Positions 1 through 10,562 of a stretch of DNA of 64,000 nt are shown here, in pieces. Each line of letters opens with the position of its first letter. Within the stretch, counting starts at the first letter, position 1. The translations under genes were made by a program, and so were the position numbers. This DNA comes from Beta vulgaris subsp. vulgaris (Eukaryota; Streptophyta; Magnoliopsida; Caryophyllales; Amaranthaceae). The DNA is taken from positions 36,652,742 through 36,716,741 of the forward strand of contig NC_079207.1 in assembly GCF_026745355.1 (NCBI RefSeq), given 5' to 3'. The notes under the pieces were generated by a model, which was not told the DNA's origin, ran no database searches, and saw only the letters and a list, made by a program, of their open reading frames with translations.

Positions 1-1290
1 CTTCCTTGGTAATATTTGACAACATTCAGAAGAGAAAGGGAAGACTCTGTTAGAGCAGAGCTCATGGGCATCCCAAAAGGTGAGCAGTCCCAGACTTGCT
101 TCATCTCTTGACGTTTGAACACACAGTGAATGATCGATTCCCATTCTTCTCCACACAGCATACAGAACCTAGTGTGAGCTGCATGTATCGCGTATAGTAT
201 ACCCATTATGGCCAAGGAACCAGTACATACTCTCCAAAGAAAATGGCATACTTTCGTGGGGACCTCCGACGCTCCACAGTCCATACAGCCTTTTAAGCCC
301 CACTACTCTCACTACCAACTTGCTTAGCCCAGCCCAAGTTCGTCCTAGACGCCTCATCCAATAGCCCGACTTTGTAAATCCATAGCCAACCACTAGCAGC
401 GGAGGTCATTGGTCTCTCAAGAGCCCAAAGGGTTGATTGGAGTAATTGTGTCTCCTCTGAGCTAAAATGCTCGTGGTCAATGAACTCAAAAAGACCAATA
501 TCTCGAGAACTATTGATGTTCGGACTAGGTACCACCATGGATGACTCCCCTGACAACCAACTATCGTTTCAAACGTTTATGCATTCACCATTTCCCACTC
601 TCCACCTCAACCCTTCAAGAAGCAAATACTTTGCTCCCCAAATGCTCGTCCACCCATAAGTTAGGTCATAACCTCTAGCCGCATCAATGACATTGCCATC
701 TTTAAAATAATTTGCTTCAAGTACCTGACAGATCAAAGATGATCAGTCACAAATCAATCTCGATCCCTATTGATGGCGAGGGCTTTATAAAAGATTTTTC
801 TATCATGGGGTCCAATTGCTCCCAATGACTCTGGCAGACAACTTCACCAGCTTACCTAGTGAATTTGCGCTTTGATCCCTTTCCTCCCCACCAAAAACGA
901 GCCAACATAGAGTGTATTTGTTCAAAACGCCATCATGTTTTTGAAGTTGTCTCATTTGTGTCAGAATGAAATAATCAACCACCATGATTAAAACCTCTTT
1001 TCGAGGAAGAGCAAGCAAAGTTTCTGTCCAGCCTTGCACCTTCATCCATATGCGCTCCTTGACACATGCAAAGACCTTTGTCGATGTACCACATGTGCCA
1101 TGACTCATGGTAGGATGGAGCAAGACAATTATGACATGAACAAGGATTTTTTCTCGAGAAAAGGTCATGTGGTAATAAGAGGTGAAATTGGCAAGCGAAA
1201 GCGGTGTGGGACCTCCTAATATCAACTCGATTAGTGGGGATGTGCTCGCAGATTGAATAGCAATGGAATCCTTCATTCAGCTAGGAGGGG
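1..1290 (-). mobile_element. L1-type LINE remnant: C-terminal reverse-transcriptase region and zf-RVT
   Basis: On the minus strand, conceptual translation in shifting frames gives the hallmarks of a plant LINE ORF2 C-terminus in the right order. First comes a KVFACVKERIWMKVQGW stretch with a following RKEVLI (about 1000-1140), then FWWGG, then RWRVGNGECINVW (about 590-640), then a zf-RVT-like FCMLCGEEWES with following IHCVF (about 120-180). Several stops and frameshifts separate these blocks, so it is a dead copy. The 3' end lies beyond the left edge. It lies antisense to ORC4 and most likely inside an ORC4 intron, because ORC4 exons start at 2012 and the gene's N-terminal exons are not in the window. 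The family is clear; the exact right border is not. Confidence 0.8.
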
Positions 1291-1460
1291 GTACAAGAAT
1301 CGGTGGTCATAGATGTATTAGTATGTCTTACGTAAGACTGTCTTAAAATAAGGGGATGTGCTCGCAGATTGAATGGAAATGAAATCTTCATGCAGCTAGG
1401 AGAGGGTACAGTGGTCATAGATGTATTAGTAAGTCTTATGTAAAACTGTCTTACAATAAA
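1236..1460. repeat. Tandem duplication, two units of about 116 bp
   Basis: The block from 1236 (GGGGATGTGCTCGCAGATTG) recurs from 1352 with the same order of landmarks: the CAGCTAGGAG motif, CATAGATGTATTAGTA and an imperfect palindrome GTCTTACGTAAGAC. The second copy carries small indels. It abuts the LINE remnant. A third partial relative (TTGTAAGACAATCTTA and TAGATGTATTAGTTA) lies at about 1619-1665, so the unit may derive from a MITE end. Confidence 0.75.
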
Positions 1461-2011
1461 GTTATTGTAAGATAATTCTTTTTGCACTTCAAGGATTACT
1501 TTGTCAGTTAAGGGGTCACATTTTATGTTAAATGGGTTGCTTTTAAACAGGGGGTCACTTTTTACTTTACAAGAGTCACTTATTAGGGCAAAAAGCTATC
1601 CTCAACTTACCATAAATAATTGTAAGACAATCTTATATGAGATGTTGTATAGATGTATTAGTTAGACGTCGTGCCTAAACTATTGATTTAATGTAGTGCA
1701 AAATCTGGGATCCAGTTGATGATATTCTTGTGTGTCTGCGTGCATTTGTTTGATGGAGAAAACACTAATATATGCTGATGGTTGTAACTTTTGGTTGAAA
1801 CTTGGAAGTTAAAATGTTATTTAAAGCTATTTTGATGATTTCTACGTTTACTTAAATTTATGCTCCAATTGCTTCTGCTTCTCTGACTTTCACATTTTTG
1901 TCTTCTTTTGATGACATTCATTTCAGAATTTATACCTTCTTGATCTTCTATGTTTGTCTCTACTTCGAATGTCTCCTTGTTATGATATTGACATAGCTGT
2001 TAACTTTTTAG
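1461..2011. other. Non-coding stretch upstream of the first visible ORC4 exon
   Basis: AT-rich sequence with no convincing coding exon on either strand. I searched it for the ORC4 residues that should precede EIARQL (the P-loop region) and did not find them. It is best read as ORC4 intron with short repeat debris (for example GTCACTTTTTACTTTACAAG near 1545). Confidence 0.5.
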
Positions 2012-3515
2012 GAAATCGCTAGGCAATTATGTGCGGAGCATCAGTTGCTGTTCTCGAAAATGGTAATTTGTATACAATTTTACTATTTGCTTCTGCTTTG
2101 AGTTTGAGTTGAGAATTCAAACCGATTATTCAGGAGATCTACTTGTGCTCAGGCATCTTTTGATGACAACACTCAATTTGTAATCGGTATGTTACGGTGA
2201 GTGCCCAACATCTATAAGAGGTCATTTCATTTTAGTTGCCAAAATATCAACAAATTACTAATGGTTGATGTTTTCTTTAGAATAAATATTTATATTCTAC
2301 AACCTTTCGTGCTTTCTTTCAGTGAGTGTGGTTTGGCGCATAAGACAATTGTTTTTATTCTGGACGAATTTGATCTATTTGCTCAGGTATGCAATTGTCT
2401 TCTTTTTCCAACCTTTTTGCTGCAATTGTGTTGTGTGGCATACTCTCTATAATTCCTTTTGTTTGAGGACTAGAGTTTAGTTTACTTATTTGCTGTGGAC
2501 TTTCAAGAGATTCATTTTGCACCTTTTTTAATCTTCTTATTTTCACACTTCGCAGGGTAAACAACGGTTACTTTATAGCTTGTTAGATGCAATGCAATCT
2601 GTGACATCACAAGCTGTTGTAATCGGCATAAGTTGTAAGCTGGTATGCTCCTTTGATTTTTATTTTTTCTCTCATGATTATATTGAGTAGGACGAAAGTG
2701 TTAAAATGGTTTCCGAAGTGGAATTTTGTATTGACTCTCTATACGACTATACCTACTTTTTCCAAGGAGGATCCAAATCCTACTCGGATCCATAGGGTCC
2801 TAAATGTGAGGGTCCAGATCCGTAAAAATTGGACTTGGATCCACGGATCCGGGTAGGGTCCATTACCCACTGCCATCTCTAGTAGGGTATTAGATTAGGG
2901 GTGAGTGTTAGAGAGGGTTAGGGTTTAGGGAGTTAATTATGGTTAGATTGTGTAATTAGGGGTTAATAACTAAGAGAGGGTTAGGATTTAGGGAGTTAAT
3001 TAGGGTTAGAGGATATAATTCGGGGTTAATAACTAATGGAGTTAATGTATGTTAGTCATTAAGGGCATGTTGTGAATTTTTTGAAAAGTGGAGGGTATAT
3101 GGTGAATTTGGAGAGTTGCAAGGATATATGGTGCAAAAAAAATTTGTCAGGGGTATATGGTGAAAAAACCGTTAAATAAAATAAATGCCATAGGCCCGTG
3201 AATAAATTTATTTCTCTGAGGGTATGTGCATATGCTATACTTTAAGGTATAGACTTTTTCAAAATTAAAAGTTTGAAAAGTTTTGGGAAAAGTTACTGAT
3301 TGAGAATAAAATCTCCATATAATTAGAGTTATATCGCTCTAAAAAATTTTGAATTAAAAAAAAAATTGTTTTTCTTGAATTTTTTTTTTTCAAATATTTT
3401 GTTTTTGGAGTTATATCACTTTTTCATTAGAGTTACATCACTTATTCATAAGAGCTATAGCGTGTAAAATTCATTCTTATTTCTCATATAAGTATGCATT
3501 CTCATATGAACTCAC

Positions 3516-3553
<38 letters not shown>

Positions 3554-6500
3554 CAATATTTAAAGAAAACAAATGTAGGGGACATAGGAACAAAGGACTT
3601 CTCATGAAATTATTTTTGACCGAAGGTCTATCTCATCTGGAAAGAGGGTGAACATAAAAAGGAAAGTTCCTTATTTTATCAGTCTGATGATGCCCTAAAG
3701 CAGCAATTTATGTCCAATTCTACATGCAGGATGCTGACCAGCTCTTGGAGAAGAGGGTTAGGTCCCGTTTGTCACACAGAAAGCTTTTGTTTTGCCCTCC
3801 GTCAATTGATGAAATGGATAGGTAATTTTAGCAAAGTTCAGAAATGTGATTGCTTCTGCAGTCGTGCTCCATGATGTCCTGAAGTATAATTTGTTGATGT
3901 GGCTGTACACAGGTTGTTGGAATGTGTATTATCCTTGCCAGAAAATTCAAGCCTACCCCAGAGTTATGTTGTTGAATATAACAATGAGCTTCGTGTATCC
4001 TTCATCTCATGTGATACATTTTTTCCCTTTGCACTGCACATTATTGGAACTTTAGTTGTGCATAGATTGTTACGTTGTTGAACCTAGTGATTCTCATTTC
4101 TATATGCTCCCTCTCTGCTCTTTTAAGCTTCGAAGCTATAAGGAACAATTTAATGATGCCAGCTAGTGACAAATTACCCTTGGGGCCTGGAATTAAAGCT
4201 ACTAACTCGAAATATAATTTGTGAAAGTTTGATCTCCTTGTGTGGCCCTTTTTCAAAACATATGGATCCACTTGCTACTTTCAATTTAACTTTGTCAAAC
4301 ATATAGAATTATGTTTAATATTGTATGAAGAATTGTATCTATTTTTCTGATTTTGTACTTCCAAAGTTGCAGAACAAACATTTTGGTGATTGTTCTTGCT
4401 TGACATTGTGTAGAAGTAGCCTCAGTGTGATGCACTTCTCGAAGACAAAATAGTAACATTTTGGTATGCTAGAGACTTTGGGAAGGATGGGGAGAATAAT
4501 CTTCCGTATTCATCTATATGTGAATGATATCCAATATATTTCTATAGCAAATTATGCCTCTTAGTGAACATCGATTCCACGACATGTCAAGCTTTAGATC
4601 TGGGAAAATCTGTCTTATTTGAAACCTTACTTGATGTTCGTATTCCAGATATGTCTATTTCTGCGTTCTCTTCCTTGATATTGTGTAGAAGATATTGGCA
4701 GATAAGAAATTCAAGGACACTATGACCACATTGTTGAGTTCAGATTCAACAGTTGATCAGATTTTGAGATTTTTGTAAGCCTTTTTTTTCTTCATGAAAC
4801 AAATATATGTAGCTGCTATAATTTGTAATTCCGACTCAATTTATCAACTCTTTGGTTAGCAGATGTTGGCTAAGGTGAGATGATAAAGTCTTTTGGGGTG
4901 TTCCCTAAGACTTGCAATCAAAAACTGTCTGCAACATTGCCTTTTATAGCTCATTATGACTTCTTCCCCTTATTCAAGCAAAAATTAAAATAAGAATTAT
5001 AAAGGTTTTTGGATCATGTCAAAAATCTACTATGCTTTCAGGTTTTTATCTGTTTCCACTATGGACATGAAGAGGGGCATTCTGTCAGTTGAGAACTTTA
5101 ACATGGCTGTGGTGAAGTTAAATAGACAGCCAAAGCTTGAATTTCTAAAAGGTGAAAAAACTCTATTAGGCCTCGATCTTTTTCATTTAATTGTTTTTGG
5201 ATATTTCTTGTGTTCAATAATCTTATATTCCAATTTTTGGATATTTCTTGTCTTCATTAATCTTCCATTTCAATCTGATAGTAATTGGTCCACAAACTCT
5301 GTTTGTTTTGTCATCTCTCCCTCCCTCTTTTGTCCACTATATTATTTTTTTCCAGTTAAAAGCATCCTTTGTAAAATTGTATAGTCTAGCCAACCTTTAT
5401 CATGAAGCCAGAAAATATCTTATGCTATCGCTTTATTGTTCTTTACTTCTTCATATTGTAGGAATGGAAATAAGGCTGATTAAACACTTAGTATTCTGGC
5501 TTCTGTCAAAATTGTTGTTTCTTAAATTTAAAAGTGGAAGGAAGGGGACTATCGAGCTAGCAAGTTTTAGGAGACGAAAAGGGGTGTGGTAGTGGAGGGA
5601 AGGTGGGTGAACTGAGCGATGTATGTGGCTGAAGACCTTTTCCTTTTCCAATTCCTTTCTTGAAGATAGCTATACTTTTTGCAGAGTGGCATTTTAAAGA
5701 TTTGCAGATGTGAACTCTACAGGAAGGGGGATAGATAAGGAGTTTGTGTCGCAGTTGTTTATCTTTGGACTGAAGACTTATGTTTGCTGAAATTAAGCTC
5801 TCTCTCTCTCTCTCTCTCTCTCGCTGTACCGCCTGTAACCGTAAGTTATTTATACAAGCGGTAAATTTTTCTGTGCTGTAGATAAATAGCAATATTAGAA
5901 GCTAAGGTCCCCAAGATTGCAAGTCTGTTCTATACAGAAACTTGTGGCTTTCCACAGCTGCGCAGGGTGCAGACAATGGACTAGTTTTAGGACAAATGTC
6001 TTTTGAATTGTGTACATATGCTAAAACAAATTCAGAGCCCCTGATTCCTTCTTTTGTCCACCACATCCCCACCCCCACCACCACCCCTCCCCCCCTCACC
6101 CCTCCCCCCCCCCCCCCCCCCCTCCCCCTCCCCCTCCCCACACCCCACACCCCGTCCCCATTACCCACTTTTTCTCCTAGATAACTTGTGGAATTTAACT
6201 TGCACACTTTGTTTTGTTCCAACAGATTGCTCTGTCTTAGAACTTTATATACTGGTCTGCATGAAAAGGCTTGAGGTTAAAGAGCAAAATTCATACAACT
6301 TCAACTCTGTCATGAAAGGTTCGCGTTGAAGATATATACAGATCATTTAACTTTCAAATTTCAATTTACTTACTTTAGTCTCTGGCAGAATACAAAGCCA
6401 TACATGATTCCTTCCAGACTCCTGATTATTATGCACGGAAAGTCTGTTTAAGGGTGAGTAGATTTTTTGACTTTTGTCAACACTGCTTGTATAAACAATC

Positions 6501-6860
6501 TTAATCTGATTGTCTATTGGTAAAATATTTACAGGCTTTTCAGCATCTTATCCAATGTGAGTTGATCTGCTTTATGGATAATCGGGGTTACAATCAATCC
6601 ATTGAATATCGTCCGGTGAAGATACTAATCTCATCATATGAGCTCCATCAGGGACTGAAGTTAAATCAAAAATGTCCAGTAAGTCAAAATGGTTTCATAT
6701 ATCTCTACTTCTGAATTAATTTCTGGATTAGTAATGGTTAGAATACATATCTTTTCTAGTCACATAAGCTTTGAAGTTTCATGATGTCCTGTTTTTGGTT
6801 TCTGCTTATGTGCAGAGCATTCTTCAAAAATTGATGGATCAGACTGGTAAAAAAAGTTAA
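2012..6860 (+). CDS. ORC4: Origin recognition complex subunit 4 (C-terminal part; 5' exons outside window)
   Basis: Twelve exons with GT/AG borders join in frame: 2012-2062, 2153-2196, 2323-2386, 2556-2642, 3730-3821, 3913-3994, 4689-4774, 5042-5151, 6226-6318, 6389-6453, 6535-6678, 6816-6860 (stop TAA). They give about 320 residues starting EIARQLCAEHQLLFSKM. The AAA+ Walker B is IVFILDEFD (third exon). It is followed by GKQRLLYSLLDAMQSVTSQ, the sensor region VVIGISCKLDADQLLEK with VRSR, and a winged-helix C-terminus with NSVMKEYKAIHDSF and YRPVKILISSYELHQG. Plant ORC4 is about 415 residues, so roughly the first 100, including Walker A, are missing and presumably lie left of the window. ORC4 is part of the ATPase complex that marks replication origins in the nucleus and loads MCM helicase. 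Exon 6389 uses the acceptor in CTGGCAG, because the earlier TTTAG acceptor breaks the frame. Introns carry MITE debris and low-complexity tracts. The family call is secure; whether the gene is full length is not visible. Confidence 0.93.
2760..2884 (-). mobile_element. hAT-like terminal fragment with GGATCC subterminal repeats (ORC4 intron)
   Basis: Read on the minus strand the segment starts TAGAGATGGCAGTGGG, a typical plant hAT terminus. It continues through GGACCCTACCCGGATCCGTGG with several GGATCC motifs. A close relative with the same order of motifs lies at 14872-14982. No clear matching second terminus or 8-bp target duplication was found, so this looks like a truncated or very short derivative. 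Confidence 0.55.
2911..3036. repeat. 63-bp tandem duplication with telomere-like TTTAGGG motifs
   Basis: GAGAGGGTTAGGGTTTAGGG at 2911 recurs, slightly changed, at 2974, each followed by AGTTAATTA and GGGGTTAATAACTAA. The unit contains TTAGGGTTTAGGG, two units of the plant telomere motif. It lies within the ORC4 intron at 2643-3729. Confidence 0.7.
3519..3551. repeat. (TA)n microsatellite
   Basis: About 16 uninterrupted TA units in the ORC4 intron that ends at 3729. Confidence 0.95.
5798..5822. repeat. (CT)n microsatellite
   Basis: Twelve CT units inside the ORC4 intron 5152-6225. Confidence 0.9.
6058..6153. repeat. C-rich tract with C19 homopolymer (G-rich on minus strand)
   Basis: Runs of CCCC to C19 (6104-6122) separated by single A or T over about 95 bp, less than 80 bp upstream of an ORC4 splice acceptor. 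The minus strand carries many G-runs and could form G-quadruplexes; the plus strand, which is the transcript sense, is C-rich. Confidence 0.9.
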
Positions 6861-6902
6861 AGGACAGATTGTTGCAAAGCAGCTTGAGATATGACCTTGT
6901 GC

Positions 6903-7113
6903 TTGGGATGGCAATTTGGGTCAATGGATCGGGTTCGGTTTGATTTCAAGTTGCGTTGAAAGAATGTCAAATTAGTTTAAAACATAAAATTACCATAAAA
7001 TATGAATGTTGGGTCAAATTGGGTTGAGTTCGGGTTCAGTTGAGGTTTCTCTCAGTAACTTTGCGTCGGGTTCGGTTTAGGTTATCATGTCGGGTCAAGG
7101 ATTGATAGCTCTA
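6903..7113. mobile_element. 211-bp hAT-type MITE just after the ORC4 stop codon
   Basis: The element begins TTGGGATGGCAATTTGGG and ends ATTGATAGCTCTA, which read backwards is TAGAGCTATCAAT, an imperfect inverted repeat of a TAGGGATGGCAAT-type hAT terminus. It is flanked by CCTTGTGC (6895-6902) and CCTTGTGT (7114-7121), a 7/8 matching 8-bp target duplication as expected for hAT. The interior has repeated GGGTTCGGTT-like motifs near both ends. It begins 42 bp past the ORC4 TAA, so it probably lies in the 3' UTR. Confidence 0.75.
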
Positions 7114-7400
7114 CCTTGTGTACATTGCGTTGGGCGAGGACGAGTTGACAACATTTGTCATTGAAGTTTAGGTTAAATCCTTTTCCATGTTGATCTATGA
7201 AATAATCAAGTATTTCAGTGGAAAGTTATGTTGGGTTTTGCAAGTTGTACATAATCTCTTTTTTTATTTTTCTTATTTTATTCCATGTAATATCTTGAAG
7301 TTTGATGGTGTTCTGGTCTTCTCTTTCTCACTTCCATAATCTCTATATCCTACCATTGATCTATAGTTTTTGGTCGACCATGTATGCTCGTTCATTACAA

Positions 7401-7412
7401 TGGTATTAGAGC
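7401..7412 (+). promoter_or_regulatory. Primer-binding site of the degenerate LTR element
   Basis: TGGTATTAGAGC one base after the LTR end CATTACA; one mismatch to the canonical tRNA-Met-complementary site. Confidence 0.6.
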
Positions 7413-7420
7413 GGGTATGG

Positions 7421-7608
7421 TCCCCGATGGCCAAGGTATTGTTGAACCTCATGCTACGAAGTTGATGAATAGTGCAATGCCTAGCAAACTGTTTTCAGAG
7501 CAGTTTGAAGTGAAAATGCAGGAGATTACAAAGAAGTTGTATAAGGACATTGAAGCAATTGTAGGCAAGGCGTTGGCTTCACTCAGATATGATGTATCTT
7601 TGCTTTGA
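7421..7608 (+). pseudogene. Gag-like N-terminal open frame of the LTR element
   Basis: An ATG lies 8 bp after the primer-binding site and opens 62 codons (MVPDGQGIVEPHATKL...). A helical, charged stretch follows (SEQFEVKMQEITKKLYKD). The frame stops at 7606-7608, but similar composition continues past it. Position and charge suggest a gag start; there is no diagnostic motif. Confidence 0.35.
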
Positions 7609-8078
7609 GAAGAGTTCAAGGCGGAAGAAGAAATTGAAATCAATGACCAGATTAAGTCAGCGGCCACCATTTTATAAACTTCAGGTTAGGAAATAATTTG
7701 ACATTTTCAGTTAATCTTGCCCACATCTACGCCTGAGAAAAAGAAGCGGTTGTGGTCACCGACGAGTAAGACATCGAATCCAAAGAAAAAAGGGTTCACT
7801 TGTCTTAGTGGAAAAATTTGTAATGTCAAAATTGGAAAATCCACTTGGGTGGACGAAAACATCCAGTGAGTGAACTTAAAAGAGGAAGGAGTTTAGTAAA
7901 GGGAGATTCTGGTGGTGGATTCGCCGATGGAGGATCAATTAATTTCGATGAAAATGGGAGTGAAGAATATAAACTAAGGAGGGACAATTTTTTTAAAAGG
8001 TGGTGATGATGGTAGTGATTCTAGCGGTGGTCCCGAGCTCGTCGCTGCTAAAGTAGGTGAGGTGTGCTACGATGGTCT

Positions 8079-8632
8079 AGGTTTCTTTTGACATTGGAAG
8101 TTCCGTCACAAGAGGGGGTAGTATAGCACACGATTATTCAGAAGTAGGTAGCTCTTATGGTAGCTTTACTGGTGTTGCTCGTGACTTCTTTGATTTTGGA
8201 AAAATCGGAACTGAAGGCGGCTTCACTGGTTATAGATGTAATGGTGGATCTGAAATCCTTGTCAACAAGACTCGTGGAAGGTTGTTCGAGCGTGATGGTG
8301 CTCGAGGCAGCAGGCCCGGTAGAGGACCCAATGATTTCATGGGTGGTCTAGGTAAAATTCTTGTTGGATCTAGCAGTGGTCCAGTTAAAGCAAAAACTGG
8401 CGATATTTGCCGGCAGAAGAAACGTGCACCAGATGTTTTTAGGAGTTGTGGAATACTGGAGAAGCTTACAATTAGGAGAAATCTAGAAGAGGGAAGTAAG
8501 GGTGTTTGTGTCAAAGTCGTAAAAGATGACAACATAATTATCCAAGGTATGTGCCTTATTCCAATTCGTTTGAAACCTAGCTCTTCCTTTATGAATCTAG
8601 CATGGTTTGGAGTTGGGCCCAACCGATTATAG
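8079..8632 (+). pseudogene. Unrecognised 184-codon open frame inside the LTR element
   Basis: A stop-free frame runs from 8079 to a TAG at 8630-8632. It is rich in Gly, Ser, Arg and Lys (for example GGFTGYRCNGG, GARGSRPGRGPNDF, CRQKKRAPDVF) and has no in-frame ATG near its start. I recognise no domain. It may be the continuation of the gag-like frame at 7421 after a frameshift, or a captured host exon. Base composition is more GC-rich than its flanks. Confidence 0.3.
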
Positions 8633-9762
8633 CCCCCCTATCTTTCAACTCAAGATGCCATCTTTTTGAGATGCTTTTTTAATGTTAAGTCCACTTCTCT
8701 AGTATCAATTTTAAACCCCACTCCTTTTTTATTTTCTTCATCAGTCTTTTACAACAAACCCCCTTAGTTTCTTTAGTCCAAAATGAGAAAATTGTCAAAT
8801 TTGACCAACTTAATTCTAAACCCAAAGATCCCACCCAATTCTTCGACCCCTATCTTTCAGCACTAAAAACCTATAACTCCACCACTCTCAAAACCTACTT
8901 TTTCTAATCAGATCTGAGAACCCGTCTATCCCACTTTCTTTTCTCTTTACTTCAACATGTGGAGTGATACGATTCTAGGACTATAGTTGCTTATTTAGTC
9001 ATAAACCTCAAGGCTTTTAGCCGAATTCTTCACCCACGTTTCCTTACCTAACAACTCACTATTCCACCCAACCACTTGTTTACTAATCTCATCAAAGCCT
9101 TCCCACCAAATTTTCTTTCCATTCCTCTATTCCCTACAATTCTCACACTTCCCTTCCCAATTTAACTTCTATCCAATTCTCTCATAGTCACACACTTTCC
9201 CCTTCTAAGTTGTTGAATTCTTCGGCCATGGGCAAGTCACTTAAGTTGTTGAAATCTACACTAGGCATAGAGGAGCTCAAATGACAACTCACAATTTTCT
9301 GAAGACGGTAGTAAGCATTGCTGCCAACGTCAAGAATTGATTGCAAATTTCTATATATCCACCTTGAAAATAAGGTTAATGTTTGGGCGACATGTATTGT
9401 AGTAGATTGGCCTCGGGGAGAAAGGGCACTTGTGGTAATGTAATTTAGTTTATTATTAGTTAGCTTGAGGAATAAGGAACTAAGTTAGTTAGAGGAAAGA
9501 GTAAGGCAAAATCTTCTTTAATAACGGAGAGTAGGGAGGAAAACATGTTGAATATTTGTGAAAAGTTCTCATTTAGTTTATTTGGGATTAATTGGGAGAG
9601 TGTCATTTCTCAAGAAAAAGTGGCTAGGTTGTAAACGGTGATTTAATTATATATTTAATCATATCCTTTGCTCTTCCTTAATCATCTTTCTCGCTTCTAT
9701 AATCTCTATATTATACTATTAATCTACGATTTATGGTCTACCATGTATGTTAGTTCATCACA

Positions 9763-10562
9763 AATTGCCAGCTTCATTGATCTAAAATCTCTTTGGACCA
9801 CTATATTGAGTTGTATTCTTGCATATTTTGACAGCATTTTTCATTGGCTTCTATTAGTTACCGCCTTAAAATTTTCAAAGCAATGCTTGTCTTGAAAATC
9901 CTTGTGGTTCTTTGAGTTGCTATGGTAGATGGGGAATGCGGTCTGTTTGACATCGTCATCCCACTAATCACTATTACATATATTCTTTATCAACAACCTT
10001 CATTCTTATCTCTATAGCAAATTAGACTCCCATTCATTGAACTAATTCTGGCCAACATCTCTATAACACTTGACATGTCCAAACATATTAGTAACTCTAC
10101 TCCCAATGTATCCTTGTTTTTTTTTTGTTTCATGTCGATAGATTTGTCTTGACTAACATGTAGCCACGACTTTACGAGGGCCTTTTCTTCAACATGTGAT
10201 CAAAATTGTCTCACCACTTTCCCTACTTTTGGGTCTTCATGTTTCTCATAATTTTCCTTGTTTTTTTTTCTCCATAGTTATCATCATCATCACTTTCTGA
10301 TGCAACACGAGATCTCAGTGAAGTATCCAAGTTTGAAAGTGAATGTTCATCTTGTGACGATTAAAAATGTTGGGACATAAAAACAATATTGCGTCATCTT
10401 GGAAAAATTGGAAATTCTCGTTTAAAGCTACTATGAGATGTAAAAACATCTTGAGAGTTTAAAATTTCATACTTACTGCTTTAAACGTGGAGGAAATTGA
10501 GAAAATGCGCCATAATTTGAGTAACTAATATTTTATTGGCGATATTATTGGGTAAATTCATT
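9763..10562. other. Intergenic, no gene recognised
   Basis: AT-rich sequence between the LTR remnant and the CACTA element. Only short open frames without family resemblance. Confidence 0.6.

Larger units (their letters stand above)
5152..6225 (+). other. Largest ORC4 intron except one: low-complexity tracts, no gene
   Basis: Intron between exons 5042-5151 and 6226-6318. It holds a (CT)n tract at 5798-5822 and an extremely C-rich tract near its 3' end. Open frames here, such as glycine- or proline-rich ones around 5902-6222, are by-products of base composition. Confidence 0.8.
7310..9762 (+). mobile_element. Degenerate LTR retrotransposon lacking recognisable pol
   Basis: About 80 bp ending at 7399 match about 80 bp ending at 9762 (CATAATCTCTATAT, then CTA or GAC, CCATGTATG, then TTCATNACA). 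These are the 3' ends of two LTRs. Immediately after the first comes TGGTATTAGAGC (7401-7412), close to the usual initiator-tRNA-Met primer-binding site TGGTATCAGAGC. The left LTR is truncated to about 90 bp; the right LTR may start near 9385. The 2.2 kb between them has no protease, reverse transcriptase or integrase motifs, so this was a non-autonomous or heavily deleted copy. Confidence 0.6.

Noticed and set aside
803..1276. 157-codon minus-strand frame as a host gene
   Set aside because: Contains LINE ORF2 sequence (KVFACVKERIWMKVQGW) in a broken context.
5902..6222. Glycine- or proline-rich open frames on both strands
   Set aside because: Produced by the C-rich low-complexity tract inside an ORC4 intron.
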